Source of the DNA: Amaurobius ferox
Taxonomy: Eukaryota; Arthropoda; Arachnida; Araneae; Amaurobiidae
DNA: 64,000 nt
NCBI GenBank assembly: GCA_951213105.1
Contig: OX578136.1
Span: forward strand, 160,072,178-160,136,177
Direction of reading: 5' to 3'
Part shown: piece after piece, positions 63,001 through 63,326 of the stretch
How positions within the stretch are numbered: the first letter of the stretch is position 1
Layout: every line of letters starts with the position of its first letter
The notes under the pieces: generated by a model
The model's input: only the letters and a program-made list of their open reading frames with translations
Told to the model about the DNA's origin: nothing
Database searches by the model: none
Translations under genes and position numbers: made by a program

Positions 63001-63326
63001 TTAATGAGCCTTAACAGCGACGCTGTTTACATTATGAGAATGCATGATTTCCATACCTTATTTCATTTTAGAACAAGATTTACCAGGTGCAATGTTTGTT
63101 TGTTTCTTGTAGATTCCTTATACGCCCCAGTCCCATATCAAGTCTCAAAATCTTCATGAAGAGGGGATCCGTTCGAGCCAGCAAGAGGAAGCCTCCACAA
63201 AGAAATTCCTCTCAAGAAGACGCACAGTCACCTCCAGAGAACGGGAATTTTCTAGGCAAGAAAACAACATCCTTCGATTTTGAAGTCACGCCTCCCTCTG
63301 AGGCTGGAAAAGGGACCATAGTCTGA
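2117..63326 (+). CDS. Slo2: Slo2/KCNT-type sodium-activated potassium channel, C-terminal part (18 exons)
   Basis: Spliced CDS: 2117-2253, 6663-6726, 13631-13739, 17788-17896, 19895-20044, 20196-20413, 23751-24054, 25209-25314, 26196-26368, 31006-31077, 32498-32632, 39115-39226, 41022-41123, 44130-44213, 47891-48022, 55089-55209, 60352-60436, 63113-63326. All introns are GT-AG and phases match throughout (2427 nt, 809 codons with stop). The product matches the cytoplasmic gating ring of KCNT1/KCNT2 (Slack/Slick) and invertebrate Slo2. Marker peptides are [58 protein letters not shown] and [11 protein letters not shown]1 lies at about residues 1-250, an acidic linker at 260-365 and RCK2 at 365-745. 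The family forms tetrameric plasma-membrane K+ channels opened by intracellular Na+ (Cl-/Ca2+ for the nematode member). The transmembrane exons lie upstream. Exons are GC-richer than the AT-rich introns. Slo2 rather than Slo1 is favoured by these peptides and by the absence of a calcium bowl. Confidence 0.95.
2468..3987. repeat. Four nearly identical tandem copies of a 384-bp unit
   Basis: The marker GTTCATTGCAACTGAAGAAG starts at 2483, 2867, 3251 and 3637 (spacing 384, 384, 386). Copies differ mainly in TA-microsatellite length and a C/T in CAGCYCAGCCG, implying very recent amplification. Each unit has a TA run and TTTGTATAAA repeats. Short antisense frames recur in every unit but are simply repeat shadows. 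Intron 1. Confidence 0.9.
4050..4815. repeat. Degenerate ~150-165 bp tandem repeat
   Basis: The motif ACATCTATTTCTCAAGAT followed by a CTATAGATAGAGCTTAGAT-like stretch and GATTCAGCATCAAATTC recurs near 4067, 4230, 4377, 4536 and 4680. Divergence between units is high, so this is an old satellite-like array. Intron 1. Confidence 0.7.
4897..4967. repeat. 25-bp minisatellite, three copies
   Basis: GAATTTCTTGTTGCGTTTTG with a short AAATT spacer repeats head to tail three times. Confidence 0.85.
5285..5983 (+). mobile_element. Mariner-like DNA transposon relic (699 bp)
   Basis: Terminal inverted repeats of 37 bp, beginning CAGGGTGTTTCTAAAGTCGC, are identical at 5285-5321 and 5947-5983. TA target duplications sit at 5283-5284 and 5984-5985. 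Inside, broken + frames show [14 protein letters not shown] (second catalytic Asp region), [11 protein letters not shown], and in a shifted frame [18 protein letters not shown]. The N-terminal DNA-binding half is missing, so this is an internally deleted, frameshifted copy that cannot encode a full transposase. Family-level placement beyond Tc1/mariner-like is uncertain. Confidence 0.9.
5986..6662. other. Intron 1, 3' end, nothing recognised
   Basis: AT-rich intron sequence. Antisense frames near 6434-6744 are shadows overlapping exon 2. Confidence 0.6.
6663..6726 (+). CDS. Slo2: Slo2 exon 2 (RCK1)
   Basis: A 64-nt exon. It completes the Arg codon split from exon 1, then reads [21 protein letters not shown]. 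It corresponds to the conserved RCK1 stretch of the family in which GEACFIL precedes an R-x-x-x-D-R-x-A-A motif. The acceptor is TTTGTAG and the donor GTAAGT. Both flanking introns (4.4 and 6.9 kb) are full of repeats. Confidence 0.92.
6727..7547. other. Intron 2, 5' part, nothing firmly recognised
   Basis: AT-rich. The stretch from about 6945 (ACGAGCGAAGC) to 7140 (CTCGAAAACTACAATAGG) has the wording of degenerate Helitron-type repeats, but no ends are visible. Confidence 0.4.
8341..9909. mobile_element. Fold-back DNA transposon with ~270-bp inverted arms, carrying a nested family A element
   Basis: The left end CAGGGTGTTCAGTTAATGTG is inverted at the right end (CATTAACCGAATACCCTG). The arms pair along 8341-8520 plus 9450-9546 against 9635-9909, once the family A insertion 8521-9449 is removed. 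The un-interrupted element would be about 640 bp. The CAGGGTGTT terminus and a TA/TG flank hint at a Tc1/mariner-type MITE. No coding sequence. Confidence 0.8.
8521..9449 (-). mobile_element. Family A Helentron-like element A1, innermost of the nest
   Basis: Inserted in an A-run of the left fold-back arm; the right arm gives the empty-site sequence. In its own orientation (minus) it starts ACTTTCCTTATATACATAAT, has a TG microsatellite, and ends in a hairpin CATGTGTTGCCCATATCAGA preceded by GGAAAGT. Those ends fix the family's boundaries elsewhere. Non-coding. Confidence 0.8.
10462..11265 (+). mobile_element. Solo LTR (804 bp) with 5-bp target duplication
   Basis: Begins TGTAATGTCAG and ends AATAAATCGACACA, i.e. 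TG...CA. It is flanked by AATAC at 10457-10461 and 11266-11270. The comparison copy C2 is uninterrupted here (TTAATACCATACTTGATAAC), so the insertion limits are supported by an empty site. A TATA-like GTATAAATATAAGG at about 10629 and AATAAA at 11254 suit a retrovirus-like LTR promoter and poly(A) signal. Ty3/gypsy or BEL type cannot be told apart. Antisense open frames inside are not credible genes. Confidence 0.75.
11554..11929 (+). mobile_element. 5S-rRNA-derived SINE (SINE3-like), full length
   Basis: The head at 11555-11668 is a 5S rRNA sequence: GCCAACGGCCGTACCGTGCT, GGTTCTCGTTAGATCACCGA, the internal promoter region and CCGCGTTCTGTTGGC. A body of about 250 bp follows, ending TGGTAGGTCGGACGGTCTAG and TCTCAACAACAA. 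Target duplications CAACAACAAAGCCGA lie at 11539-11553 and 11930-11944. It sits inside family C copy C1. Not a functional 5S gene: a G insertion at TTGGGTGGGTA, and 5S-body fusion. Confidence 0.93.
12160..13530. repeat. Intron 2, 3' part with an internally repeated module
   Basis: 12160-12800 shows nothing recognised. At 12950-13315 a module with TCAATATCTTGGAWAGAAYATA (13040 and 13266) and YGCCAAATTGAYRAAAATG wording occurs twice. The same module appears inside family A copies (8640-8800, 19490-19660), suggesting a decayed A-related element. Antisense frames here are not coding. Confidence 0.5.
13531..13637 (+). repeat. Tandem duplication of the exon 3 3' splice site
   Basis: Two head-to-tail copies, 13531-13585 (55 nt) and 13586-13637 (52 nt). 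Each carries a CTGTAAYGCTAC start, the TACTAACTATGCTG branch-point-like stretch, TTCTCTTGCAG and the first exon bases GACGAGC. Each unit therefore holds a complete branch-point-like sequence, polypyrimidine tract and AG. Splicing to the upstream AG shifts frame and meets TAA at 13609-13611, so only the downstream copy supports the channel frame. Confidence 0.9.
13631..13739 (+). CDS. Slo2: Slo2 exon 3 (RCK1), preceded by a duplicated acceptor
   Basis: Reads [20 protein letters not shown], then [16 protein letters not shown], matching the family's DHQTILRAWAVKDFAPN region of RCK1. The true acceptor is TTCTCTTGCAG ending at 13630. A nearly identical acceptor ends at 13578, but using it would add 52 nt with an in-frame TAA at 13609. 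The exon ends in phase 1 with donor GTGAGT at 13740. Confidence 0.93.
14066..16065. mobile_element. 2-kb element with long degenerate terminal inverted repeats
   Basis: The left end AATTGTATCGAGGGCGTTTT and CTCTTCTTCTGATCGGGAAC match the reverse complement of the right end (AATTGTTTCGAGGGCGTTCT, CTCTTACTCAGGTCAGAAAC), and both continue AGTGTTTT. Similarity extends about 70 bp and weakly farther. The interior is AT-rich with no transposase frame, so it is a non-autonomous DNA transposon of unassigned superfamily. No clear target duplication. Confidence 0.65.
16066..17787. other. Intron 3, 3' part, nothing recognised
   Basis: AT-rich sequence with short homopolymer runs. A direct duplication of the type TTTACATGACATTAAATC lies at 16681-16717. 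Confidence 0.5.
17788..17896 (+). CDS. Slo2: Slo2 exon 4 (RCK1)
   Basis: Reads [20 protein letters not shown], then [17 protein letters not shown] across the next junction. The ADHVVCEEECKYAML-like stretch and LLHTSRG are diagnostic of Slo-family RCK1 C-lobes. The acceptor is CTCTCTGCAG. The donor GTAAGT at 17897 splits the Gln codon, which exon 5 completes. Confidence 0.93.
17897..18799. other. Intron 4, 5' part, nothing recognised
   Basis: Open frames on both strands at 17977-18664 overlap each other and lack coding-like composition or known motifs. A short inverted repeat CTTGGTGTAGG/CCTACACCAAG occurs at 18207-18232. Confidence 0.5.
18800..19744 (+). mobile_element. Family A Helentron-like element A2
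   Basis: Starts ACTTTCCTTATATACATAAT (a terminal repeat that also folds with ATAAGGAAAGT) and has a long TG run at 18927-18965. It contains the GGCGACGAATTTGGCGGAAT module near 19500 and ends CATGTGTTGCCCACATCAGA followed by T-run. The 3' hairpin is TGTG-TTGCC-CACA. No transposase. Confidence 0.8.
19895..20044 (+). CDS. Slo2: Slo2 exon 5 (RCK1)
   Basis: Reads [20 protein letters not shown], then [20 protein letters not shown] and [10 protein letters not shown]. It closely matches the family's [43 protein letters not shown] segment, which distinguishes Slo2 from Slo1. Acceptor GTTTCAG, donor GTGAGT at 20045. The following intron is only 151 nt, the shortest in the gene. Confidence 0.95.
20196..20413 (+). 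CDS. Slo2: Slo2 exon 6 (end of RCK1, linker start)
   Basis: Reads [40 protein letters not shown] and [18 protein letters not shown]. The LNPGP...[15 protein letters not shown] block ends RCK1 in Slo2 proteins. After it the sequence turns low-complexity and acidic, ending [12 protein letters not shown]. Acceptor TCCATCTAG, donor GTAGTA at 20414. Confidence 0.94.
20414..21892. other. Intron 6, 5' part, mostly unassigned
   Basis: AT-rich to about 21540. 21550-21890 and 22618-22790 have a different pyrimidine-rich composition and look like one older repeat split by the SINE array at 21893-22617. Confidence 0.4.
21893..22617 (+). mobile_element. SINE array with four copies of one 14-bp target sequence
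   Basis: The 14-mer CACCTCTTTTTTGC occurs at 21893-21906, 21971-21984, 22370-22383 and 22604-22617. Between them lie a 64-bp mini-element (21907-21970), a full 5S-rRNA SINE (21985-22369) and a head-less SINE copy (22384-22603) starting AAAACTGCCGCCGTGTTC. All three end in the shared GGACGG(T)CTGGGT tail. The first four bases after the final 14-mer, TCTG, continue the host sequence. Confidence 0.85.
21985..22369 (+). mobile_element. 5S-rRNA-derived SINE copy 2
   Basis: The 5S head runs 21986-22101 (GCCAACGGCCGTACCGTGCT to CGCGTGCTGTTGGC). It is followed by the same body as copies at 11554 and 37340 and the tail CTGGGTCTCAACAACAAC. It lies between two 14-bp target copies. Confidence 0.93.
23290..23521. 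repeat. TA/TG microsatellite
   Basis: Long run of TATATA interspersed with TGTATG and TGTGTG. The apparent long open frames here (Tyr/Ile/Val/Cys repeats) are artefacts of the simple sequence. Confidence 0.95.
23751..24054 (+). CDS. Slo2: Slo2 exon 7 (acidic inter-RCK linker with R-R-P-S site)
   Basis: Largest exon in the window, 304 nt. It starts [17 protein letters not shown] after the 23741-23750 TTTTATGCAG acceptor. It contains [11 protein letters not shown], which matches the family's conserved RRPSIAPV, and a long Glu/Lys/Gln stretch from about 23935 to 24015. It ends [14 protein letters not shown]. The linker is variable across the family, so the acidic run is a lineage feature. The R-R-x-S motif fits a basophilic kinase consensus; phosphorylation is inference. 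Confidence 0.92.
24055..25208. other. Intron 7, nothing recognised
   Basis: AT-rich. A short ATCACTAGCATCATTACC-type triplet repeat lies at 24880-24920. Confidence 0.6.
25209..25314 (+). CDS. Slo2: Slo2 exon 8 (RCK2 start)
   Basis: Reads [20 protein letters not shown], then [15 protein letters not shown]. The VKGYPPxSPYxGxSPTLC signature opens RCK2 in Slo2 channels. The CC here plus C-x-H at the start of exon 9 forms CC-x6-C-x-H. The same spacing occurs in vertebrate Slo2, where a bound zinc was modelled in the cryo-EM gating ring (recalled). Acceptor CTCCTTTTAG, donor GTATCA. Confidence 0.92.
25315..26195. other. Intron 8, nothing recognised
   Basis: AT-rich with no repeat ends seen; an antisense 98-codon frame at 25706-26002 has no recognisable motifs. 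Confidence 0.6.
26196..26368 (+). CDS. Slo2: Slo2 exon 9 (RCK2)
   Basis: Reads [20 protein letters not shown], then [20 protein letters not shown] and [18 protein letters not shown]. [11 protein letters not shown] and the hydrophobic strand before LLLER are hallmark RCK2 elements. The family has LLLDNKPDHH where this protein reads LLLERRPHEA (across the exon 9/10 junction), so the residues proposed to coordinate Na+ in Slack differ. Confidence 0.94.
26519..26546. repeat. Short perfect hairpin in intron 9
   Basis: TTCTGAAGAT at 26521-26530, a 4-nt loop GATT, then its exact complement ATCTTCAGAA at 26535-26544. Function unknown. Confidence 0.7.
26800..28675 (-). mobile_element. Family C repeat, copy C2, split by a family B element
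   Basis: 26800-26972 and 28281-28675 align with C1 blocks (CTCCCCGTGGGGGAGG...; then TGATCATTGAGCCATAAATA, ATATTGGCATCAAGATCTCG). The break in the T-run at GCGGCTTTTT is filled by B1. The right end has the hairpin TTTCTC...GAGAAAG and TAAAAA, as in C1. Confidence 0.7.
26973..28280 (+). mobile_element. Family B Helentron-like element B1 (1.3 kb, complete)
   Basis: The 5' end AACACTTTACAACAAAGTTG folds with AAAAGTGTT. A (GTCT)n run is at 27018-27051. The 3' end has subterminal AAAGTGTT, then the imperfect hairpin ATCAATGCTTTAAGCATGAT, then CTTTCTTGTT. C1 supplies the empty site: insertion within a T-run. No protein encoded. This terminal layout (5' terminal repeat, 3' subterminal repeat plus hairpin, microsatellite) is that of DINE-1/HINE elements. 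Confidence 0.82.
28676..30070. other. Intron 9 segment, nothing recognised
   Basis: AT-rich, with AAAATAAAATAAAATATATT-type simple stretches near 29170-29280. No ends of elements seen. Confidence 0.5.
30071..30729 (+). mobile_element. Family A Helentron-like element A3 (659 bp)
   Basis: Starts ACTTTCCCTGCAATACATGG, folding with ATGTATAGGGAAAGT. A TG/TCTG run is at 30200-30255. It ends GTCATGTGCTGCCCACATCAGA before a T-run. Shorter than A1/A2, lacking the GGCGACGAATT module. Confidence 0.8.
31006..31077 (+). CDS. Slo2: Slo2 exon 10 (RCK2, 72 nt)
   Basis: Reads [20 protein letters not shown], then SID. It matches the family's [24 protein letters not shown]. Acceptor CCACTTTCAG, donor GTAAAG. 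It splits codons at both ends (1+69+2 nt), which fixes its place between exons 9 and 11. Confidence 0.92.
31281..31759 (+). mobile_element. Family B element B2, 3'-truncated at an internal CTTGTT
   Basis: Identical in layout to B1 from AACACTTTACAACAAAGTTG through the (GTCT)n run to GGCATCCATCTTGTT. Similarity then stops, although B1 continues another 800 bp. The stop sequence CTTGTT equals the family's true 3' terminus. Confidence 0.8.
32498..32632 (+). CDS. Slo2: Slo2 exon 11 (RCK2)
   Basis: Reads [20 protein letters not shown], then [20 protein letters not shown] and QTMF. It matches the family's [44 protein letters not shown] block. The donor GTAAGT leaves phase 2. Two downstream acceptors are frame-compatible: exon 12 at 39115 (canonical) and the candidate terminal exon at 33778. 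Confidence 0.94.
32995..33345. repeat. 54-bp minisatellite, about 6.5 copies, dimeric
   Basis: GAGTCAAAAGGACGCAACTG starts at 33003, 33057, 33111, 33165, 33219, 33274 and 33331. GGACGC and GGAAGC variants alternate, giving a 108-bp dimer. Because 54 is a multiple of 3, the antisense strand stays open with an 18-residue repeat; this looks like a by-product, not a gene. Confidence 0.9.
33778..33853 (+). CDS. Candidate alternative last exon after exon 11
   Basis: The acceptor TTTATTATTTCAG ends at 33777, behind a T-rich tract. If spliced to exon 11 (phase 2), the frame reads [20 protein letters not shown], then RAKIK and TAA at 33851-33853. AATAAA overlaps the stop at 33849-33854. The result would be a channel truncated inside RCK2 with a short basic tail. 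It is not part of the family consensus. Twenty-five open codons can occur by chance, so this is a candidate only. Confidence 0.3.
34053..34220 (+). mobile_element. Family A fragment A5
   Basis: Degenerate 5' part of family A: the CTTCCTACAATACATAAAGT hairpin region, ACACTCGAATTTCGATGGAT and CATGATGTCTGTCGACG. 3' part absent. Confidence 0.6.
34540..34705 (-). mobile_element. Family A fragment A6, interrupted by a DD41D transposon
   Basis: Inverted 5' region of family A: GACAGACAGACACGC and a CA run at 34568-34600, AAATTCGAATTTTCCACCCG, TACAATACTTTCT. The DD41D element begins right after TA at 34704-34705. Confidence 0.6.
34706..36006 (-). mobile_element. DD41D (rosa-like) Tc1/mariner transposon, 1301 bp
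   Basis: Terminal inverted repeats of about 34 bp: left CAGAAGGTCGTTTGCACTTT, right (complement) CAGAATGTCGTTCGCACTTT, both continuing ATGGAAACGATTTT. TA duplications at 34704-34705 and 36007-36008. It contains one antisense transposase pseudogene. The structure is complete, the coding region decayed. Confidence 0.88.
34752..35861 (-). pseudogene. DD41D Tc1/mariner transposase pseudogene
   Basis: Read on the minus strand from ATG at 35861 ([16 protein letters not shown]...) to a stop at 34752, about 370 codons, broken by in-frame stops and at least one frameshift. It has an N-terminal HTH ([20 protein letters not shown]), VVTLNKAW where the first catalytic Asp is expected (D to N), [10 protein letters not shown] with the second Asp, and [10 protein letters not shown] with the third, 41 residues after the second. 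The C-terminal part [20 protein letters not shown] is intact. Inactive by inspection. Confidence 0.87.
36671..36892 (+). mobile_element. tRNA-derived SINE (222 bp) with 12-bp target duplication
   Basis: The head is tRNA-like, Leu/Ser class: box A GGTGGCCGAGCGGTCAAAG, a long variable arm region, box B GCGGGTTCGAGTCCCGC. The body ends GACACGACAACAACAAC. Target duplications AACTGCGCCCGT at 36659-36670 and 36893-36904. The head does not fold as a complete tRNA, so this is a SINE rather than a tRNA gene. Overlapping open frames are artefacts. Confidence 0.88.
36952..37188 (-). other. Unexplained antisense open frame with coding-like composition
   Basis: Minus-strand frame open for about 78 codons, from after a stop at 37189-37191 to TAA at 36952-36954. 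It reads [20 protein letters not shown], then [20 protein letters not shown] and [20 protein letters not shown]. Local GC is above the intron background and codon use looks protein-like. No family recognised. It could be a fragment of a processed pseudogene, a TE piece, or an exon of an unrelated antisense gene. Confidence 0.35.
37340..37723 (+). mobile_element. 5S-rRNA-derived SINE copy 3, full length
   Basis: 5S head 37343-37459, from GCCAACGGCCGTACCGTGCT to CGCGTGCTGTTGGC, the least mutated of the three. Body and tail as in the others (TGGTAGGTCGGACGGTCTGG, TCTCAACAACA). Target duplications ACAATCGAGCAAATC at 37325-37339 and 37724-37738. Confidence 0.94.
38035..38785 (-). mobile_element. 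Family B element B9, 5'-truncated
   Basis: Minus strand. Begins AACAAGAAAGATTAATCAAG (3' end of the element) and runs to the TTTTTTCATCCCGGATTAAA region. The microsatellite and 5' terminal repeat are missing. Confidence 0.75.
39115..39226 (+). CDS. Slo2: Slo2 exon 12 (RCK2)
   Basis: Reads [20 protein letters not shown], then [17 protein letters not shown]. It matches [37 protein letters not shown] of vertebrate KCNT. Acceptor CTCTTCTAG, donor GTAAGA; ends in phase 0. The preceding 6.5-kb intron carries a DD41D transposon, two SINEs and several Helentron-like fragments. Confidence 0.94.
39609..39880 (-). mobile_element. Old SINE copy, same body as the 5S SINE but a different head
   Basis: Reverse complement of the SINE body: CCCAGACCGTCTGAT, GTGCCACCCAATTTAG, CCAACCTCTCGGAAGGACTT. 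Instead of 5S rRNA, the head (minus strand, from 39880) reads GGATGGGATAGCCCAGTGCT and AACAGGGTTCGCACTC, which resembles tRNA A and B boxes. Highly diverged. Confidence 0.6.
40040..40225. repeat. AT-rich minisatellite
   Basis: Tandem variants of ATATATAGCAAATATATA and CAAATATCTGTAATCAAATA. Confidence 0.75.
41022..41123 (+). CDS. Slo2: Slo2 exon 13 (RCK2)
   Basis: Reads [20 protein letters not shown], then [14 protein letters not shown]. It matches the family's [34 protein letters not shown]. Exactly 34 codons, phase 0 at both ends, with acceptor TTTCCACAG and donor GTAAGT. Confidence 0.94.
41425..42148 (-). mobile_element. Family A Helentron-like element A4
   Basis: Minus strand. Starts TCTGATGTGGGCAGCACATG (3' hairpin) and ends at ATTGCAGGGAAAGT (5' terminal repeat). 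Flanked by AAAAAA on the left and AAAAA on the right. It carries the CTCGAGAACGG stretch and two copies of an AAAGGCGGGTTCTTTT-type segment. Confidence 0.8.
42240..42410 (+). repeat. Dispersed repeat shared with 60710-60860
   Basis: TATGTCAGAGCACCAAATAC, CAACCCCGAGTGCTGAAAAA and GATATAGCCTTTCAAAATT align with the 60710-60860 copy. Non-coding, ends unclear. Confidence 0.65.
42570..43758. repeat. 152-bp satellite, eight monomers, 304-bp higher-order dimer
   Basis: AACCATGGTGTTAAA starts at 42591, 42743, 42895, 43047, 43199, 43351, 43503 and 43655, exactly 152 bp apart. From 42895 two monomer variants alternate (ACCAGAAATTCAGAACC versus ACCATAAATTCAAAACC; ACCCATGGAGACAAAGGG versus CCCCATGGAGAAAAATGG), giving three copies of a nearly identical 304-bp dimer. 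Confidence 0.93.
43796..43890 (-). repeat. tRNA-like fragment inside a 16-bp inverted repeat
   Basis: CGCTATGATACTGGCC at 43796-43811 is exactly inverted at 43863-43878. The minus strand reads TTTAGCTCAACGCTATGATA (box A-like) and GGGATCAAACCCC (box B-like, one mismatch). Acceptor stem does not pair. Probably a tRNA-derived SINE fragment or tRNA pseudogene. Confidence 0.4.
44130..44213 (+). CDS. Slo2: Slo2 exon 14 (RCK2)
   Basis: Reads [20 protein letters not shown], then PGSGFLSS. It matches [26 protein letters not shown] of vertebrate KCNT. Twenty-eight codons, phase 0 at both ends; acceptor TTTTTTCCTGCAG, donor GTGAGT. Confidence 0.94.
44597..44707. repeat. 29-bp minisatellite, four copies
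   Basis: GTTCCGAGGCCATGTGTAGG with ATATCCTTT spacer, starts at 44601, 44628, 44657 and 44686. Confidence 0.85.
45245..45277. repeat. ATT trinucleotide microsatellite
   Basis: About eleven ATT units. A short TA run at 45016-45029 and a second at 45630-45641 lie nearby. Confidence 0.95.
45908..46869 (+). mobile_element. Family B element B3, internally shortened
   Basis: Starts AACACTTTAAAACATAGTTG, with GTCT run 45954-45982, and ends GCATGATTGATCTTTCTTGTT. About 960 bp; lacks the GTGGGTCACGTGATC middle region of B1. Confidence 0.8.
46985..47530 (+). repeat. Diverged ~340-bp direct repeat
   Basis: ATTTATTTCAGCGTATTTTC, TTTCTCTACAAATGTACCAA and TACGGTACG (47106-47173) recur as ATTTATTTCAGCTTGTCCCC, TTTCTCTATAAATGTACCAA and TATGGTACG (47429-47487). 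The ATG-initiated frame at 47006-47242 lies in it but has no recognisable domain. Confidence 0.5.
47891..48022 (+). CDS. Slo2: Slo2 exon 15 (RCK2)
   Basis: Reads [20 protein letters not shown], then [20 protein letters not shown] and EART. It matches [34 protein letters not shown]. Forty-four codons, phase 0. Vertebrate proteins have a long variable insertion after GIYRT. Here the segment between GIYRT and the LVKNRM helix of exon 16 is short, about 40 residues. Confidence 0.94.
48990..50160 (+). mobile_element. LINE relic (Jockey/CR1-like), endonuclease and reverse transcriptase fragments
   Basis: Broken + frames show an endonuclease fragment (GVIYIRPN, then [14 protein letters not shown] and [11 protein letters not shown] at 49021-49165). 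An endonuclease-end segment [20 protein letters not shown] follows at about 49226. Reverse transcriptase appears as [27 protein letters not shown] at 49640-49790 and [10 protein letters not shown], where the family has SGVPQGSxLGPLLF, then a frameshift. [17 protein letters not shown] follows at about 50014. The catalytic YADD is destroyed. 5' and 3' ends not visible. Confidence 0.85.
50738..52998 (+). mobile_element. Non-autonomous Helitron (about 2.26 kb)
   Basis: Starts TCTATATAAATAAAATTGAA, then a (GTCT)n run at 50761-50792 and two copies of a GGGARAACGGCTGAACCGAA module. It ends in a short hairpin CCGT-ACGAAGA-ACGG, followed by GTATGCTGCTAG and T. TC start, 3' hairpin, CTAG end and 3' T flank are canonical Helitron features, though the 5' flank is C rather than A. 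No Rep/helicase frame. Confidence 0.75.
53000..54299. other. Intron 15 segment, nothing recognised
   Basis: Contains a 15-nt G run at 53799-53813. 53060-53500 has somewhat higher GC but is closed in all frames. Confidence 0.5.
54300..54805 (+). mobile_element. Family A element A7, 5'-truncated
   Basis: Contains GCGTCTGACTGTCTGTTC, the ACCGTTCTCTAGATATTT segment and the 3' hairpin region AGTCATGTGCTGCCCAGATT. Confidence 0.65.
55089..55209 (+). CDS. Slo2: Slo2 exon 16
   Basis: Reads [20 protein letters not shown], then [20 protein letters not shown]. The [23 protein letters not shown]-like segment is conserved in Slo2. The acceptor CTATTTCTAG ends at 55088, the donor GTAATC is at 55210, and the exon ends in phase 1. 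The preceding 7.1-kb intron, the longest here, holds a LINE relic and a Helitron. Confidence 0.92.
55315..56650 (-). mobile_element. Family B element B4
   Basis: Minus strand, from ACGAAAGAGCAATCATGCTT (3' end) to TTGTTGTAAAGTGTT (5' end). GACA run at 56584-56600. An internal 29-bp duplication of the type CTACAGGCCGTCTGAACAAC occurs at 56480-56530. Confidence 0.82.
57051..58349 (-). mobile_element. Family B element B5
   Basis: Minus strand, AACAAGAAAGATCAATCATG to TTGTTGTAAAGTGTT. Differs from B6 at few positions, so both are recent copies. Confidence 0.85.
58379..58450. repeat. Long pure TA microsatellite
   Basis: About 36 uninterrupted TA units beside B5. Open frames across it (Tyr-Ile repeats) are spurious. 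Confidence 0.97.
58829..60132 (-). mobile_element. Family B element B6
   Basis: Minus strand, AACAAGAAAGATCAATCATG to TTGTTGTAAAGTGTT, same orientation as B4 and B5. GACA run at 60057-60086. Nearly identical to B5 over 1.3 kb. Confidence 0.85.
60246..60300 (+). mobile_element. SINE 3'-end fragment next to exon 17
   Basis: TCCAAACAGTTACCATACAC, TTTCTGGTAGGTCGATGGTC and TGGGTCTCAACAACAACAG: the last 55 bp of the 5S SINE, ending about 50 nt before the exon 17 acceptor AG. AACAG occurs on both sides as a possible short target duplication. Confidence 0.75.
60352..60436 (+). CDS. Slo2: Slo2 exon 17 (last RCK2 strands)
   Basis: Reads [20 protein letters not shown], then KLEIGDV. It matches the family's [24 protein letters not shown], the final RCK2 beta element. 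Acceptor TTCTTCTACAG, donor GTAAGT, ending in phase 2. A 3' SINE fragment ends only about 50 nt upstream of the acceptor. Exon 18 continues IFLIRPSP, completing the motif. Confidence 0.93.
60710..60860 (+). repeat. Dispersed repeat shared with 42240-42410
   Basis: TATGTCAGAGCACCCTATGC, CAACCCCGAGGGCTGAAAAA and GAGAAATAGCCTCTCAAAATT. Confidence 0.65.
61134..61187. repeat. C-run, CA and CCA microsatellite
   Basis: Seven C's, then about 12 CA units, then about 7 CCA units. Antisense Val/Cys-repeat frame is spurious. Confidence 0.95.
61434..61490 (+). mobile_element. 57-bp mini-retroposon with 15-bp target duplication
   Basis: Flanked by ACACCACAGAGTTAT at 61419-61433 and 61491-61505. The insert has CTCTTAGTCCTCTGGACGAG and TCGGACGGTCTGGGTCTTCA, the same 3' module as the 64-bp insert at 21907-21970 and the tail of the 5S SINE. 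Confidence 0.8.
61759..61861 (+). CDS. Candidate alternative last exon after exon 17
   Basis: Acceptor TAATTCTTTTCAG ends at 61758. Joined to exon 17 (phase 2), it stays open for 34 codons: [20 protein letters not shown], then [14 protein letters not shown] and TAA at 61859. AATAAA follows 12 nt after the stop (61874-61879). This would replace the conserved IFLIRP strand and the PDZ-like tail of exon 18. It has no counterpart I recognise in the family. The match of phase, acceptor, open frame and poly(A) signal is suggestive but unproven. Confidence 0.4.
61874..61879 (+). terminator. AATAAA after the candidate alternative last exon
   Basis: Lies 12 nt after the TAA at 61859-61861. AATAAA is common by chance in such AT-rich DNA. 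Confidence 0.25.
61880..63112. other. Intron 17, 3' part, nothing recognised
   Basis: AT-rich, no repeat family recognised; the + frame at 62938-63159 overlaps exon 18 in another frame and is a shadow. Confidence 0.5.
63113..63326 (+). CDS. Slo2: Slo2 exon 18, C-terminal exon with PDZ-like end
   Basis: Acceptor TTTGTTTCTTGTAG. Completes Ile, then reads [20 protein letters not shown], a Lys/Arg/Ser/Pro-rich tail, and ends EAGKGTIV before TGA at 63324-63326. IFLIRPSP matches the family's VYLIRSDP that closes RCK2. The last residues T-I-V fit a class I PDZ ligand (S/T-x-V); vertebrate Slack also ends in a class I-type motif, of different sequence. Confidence 0.93.
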
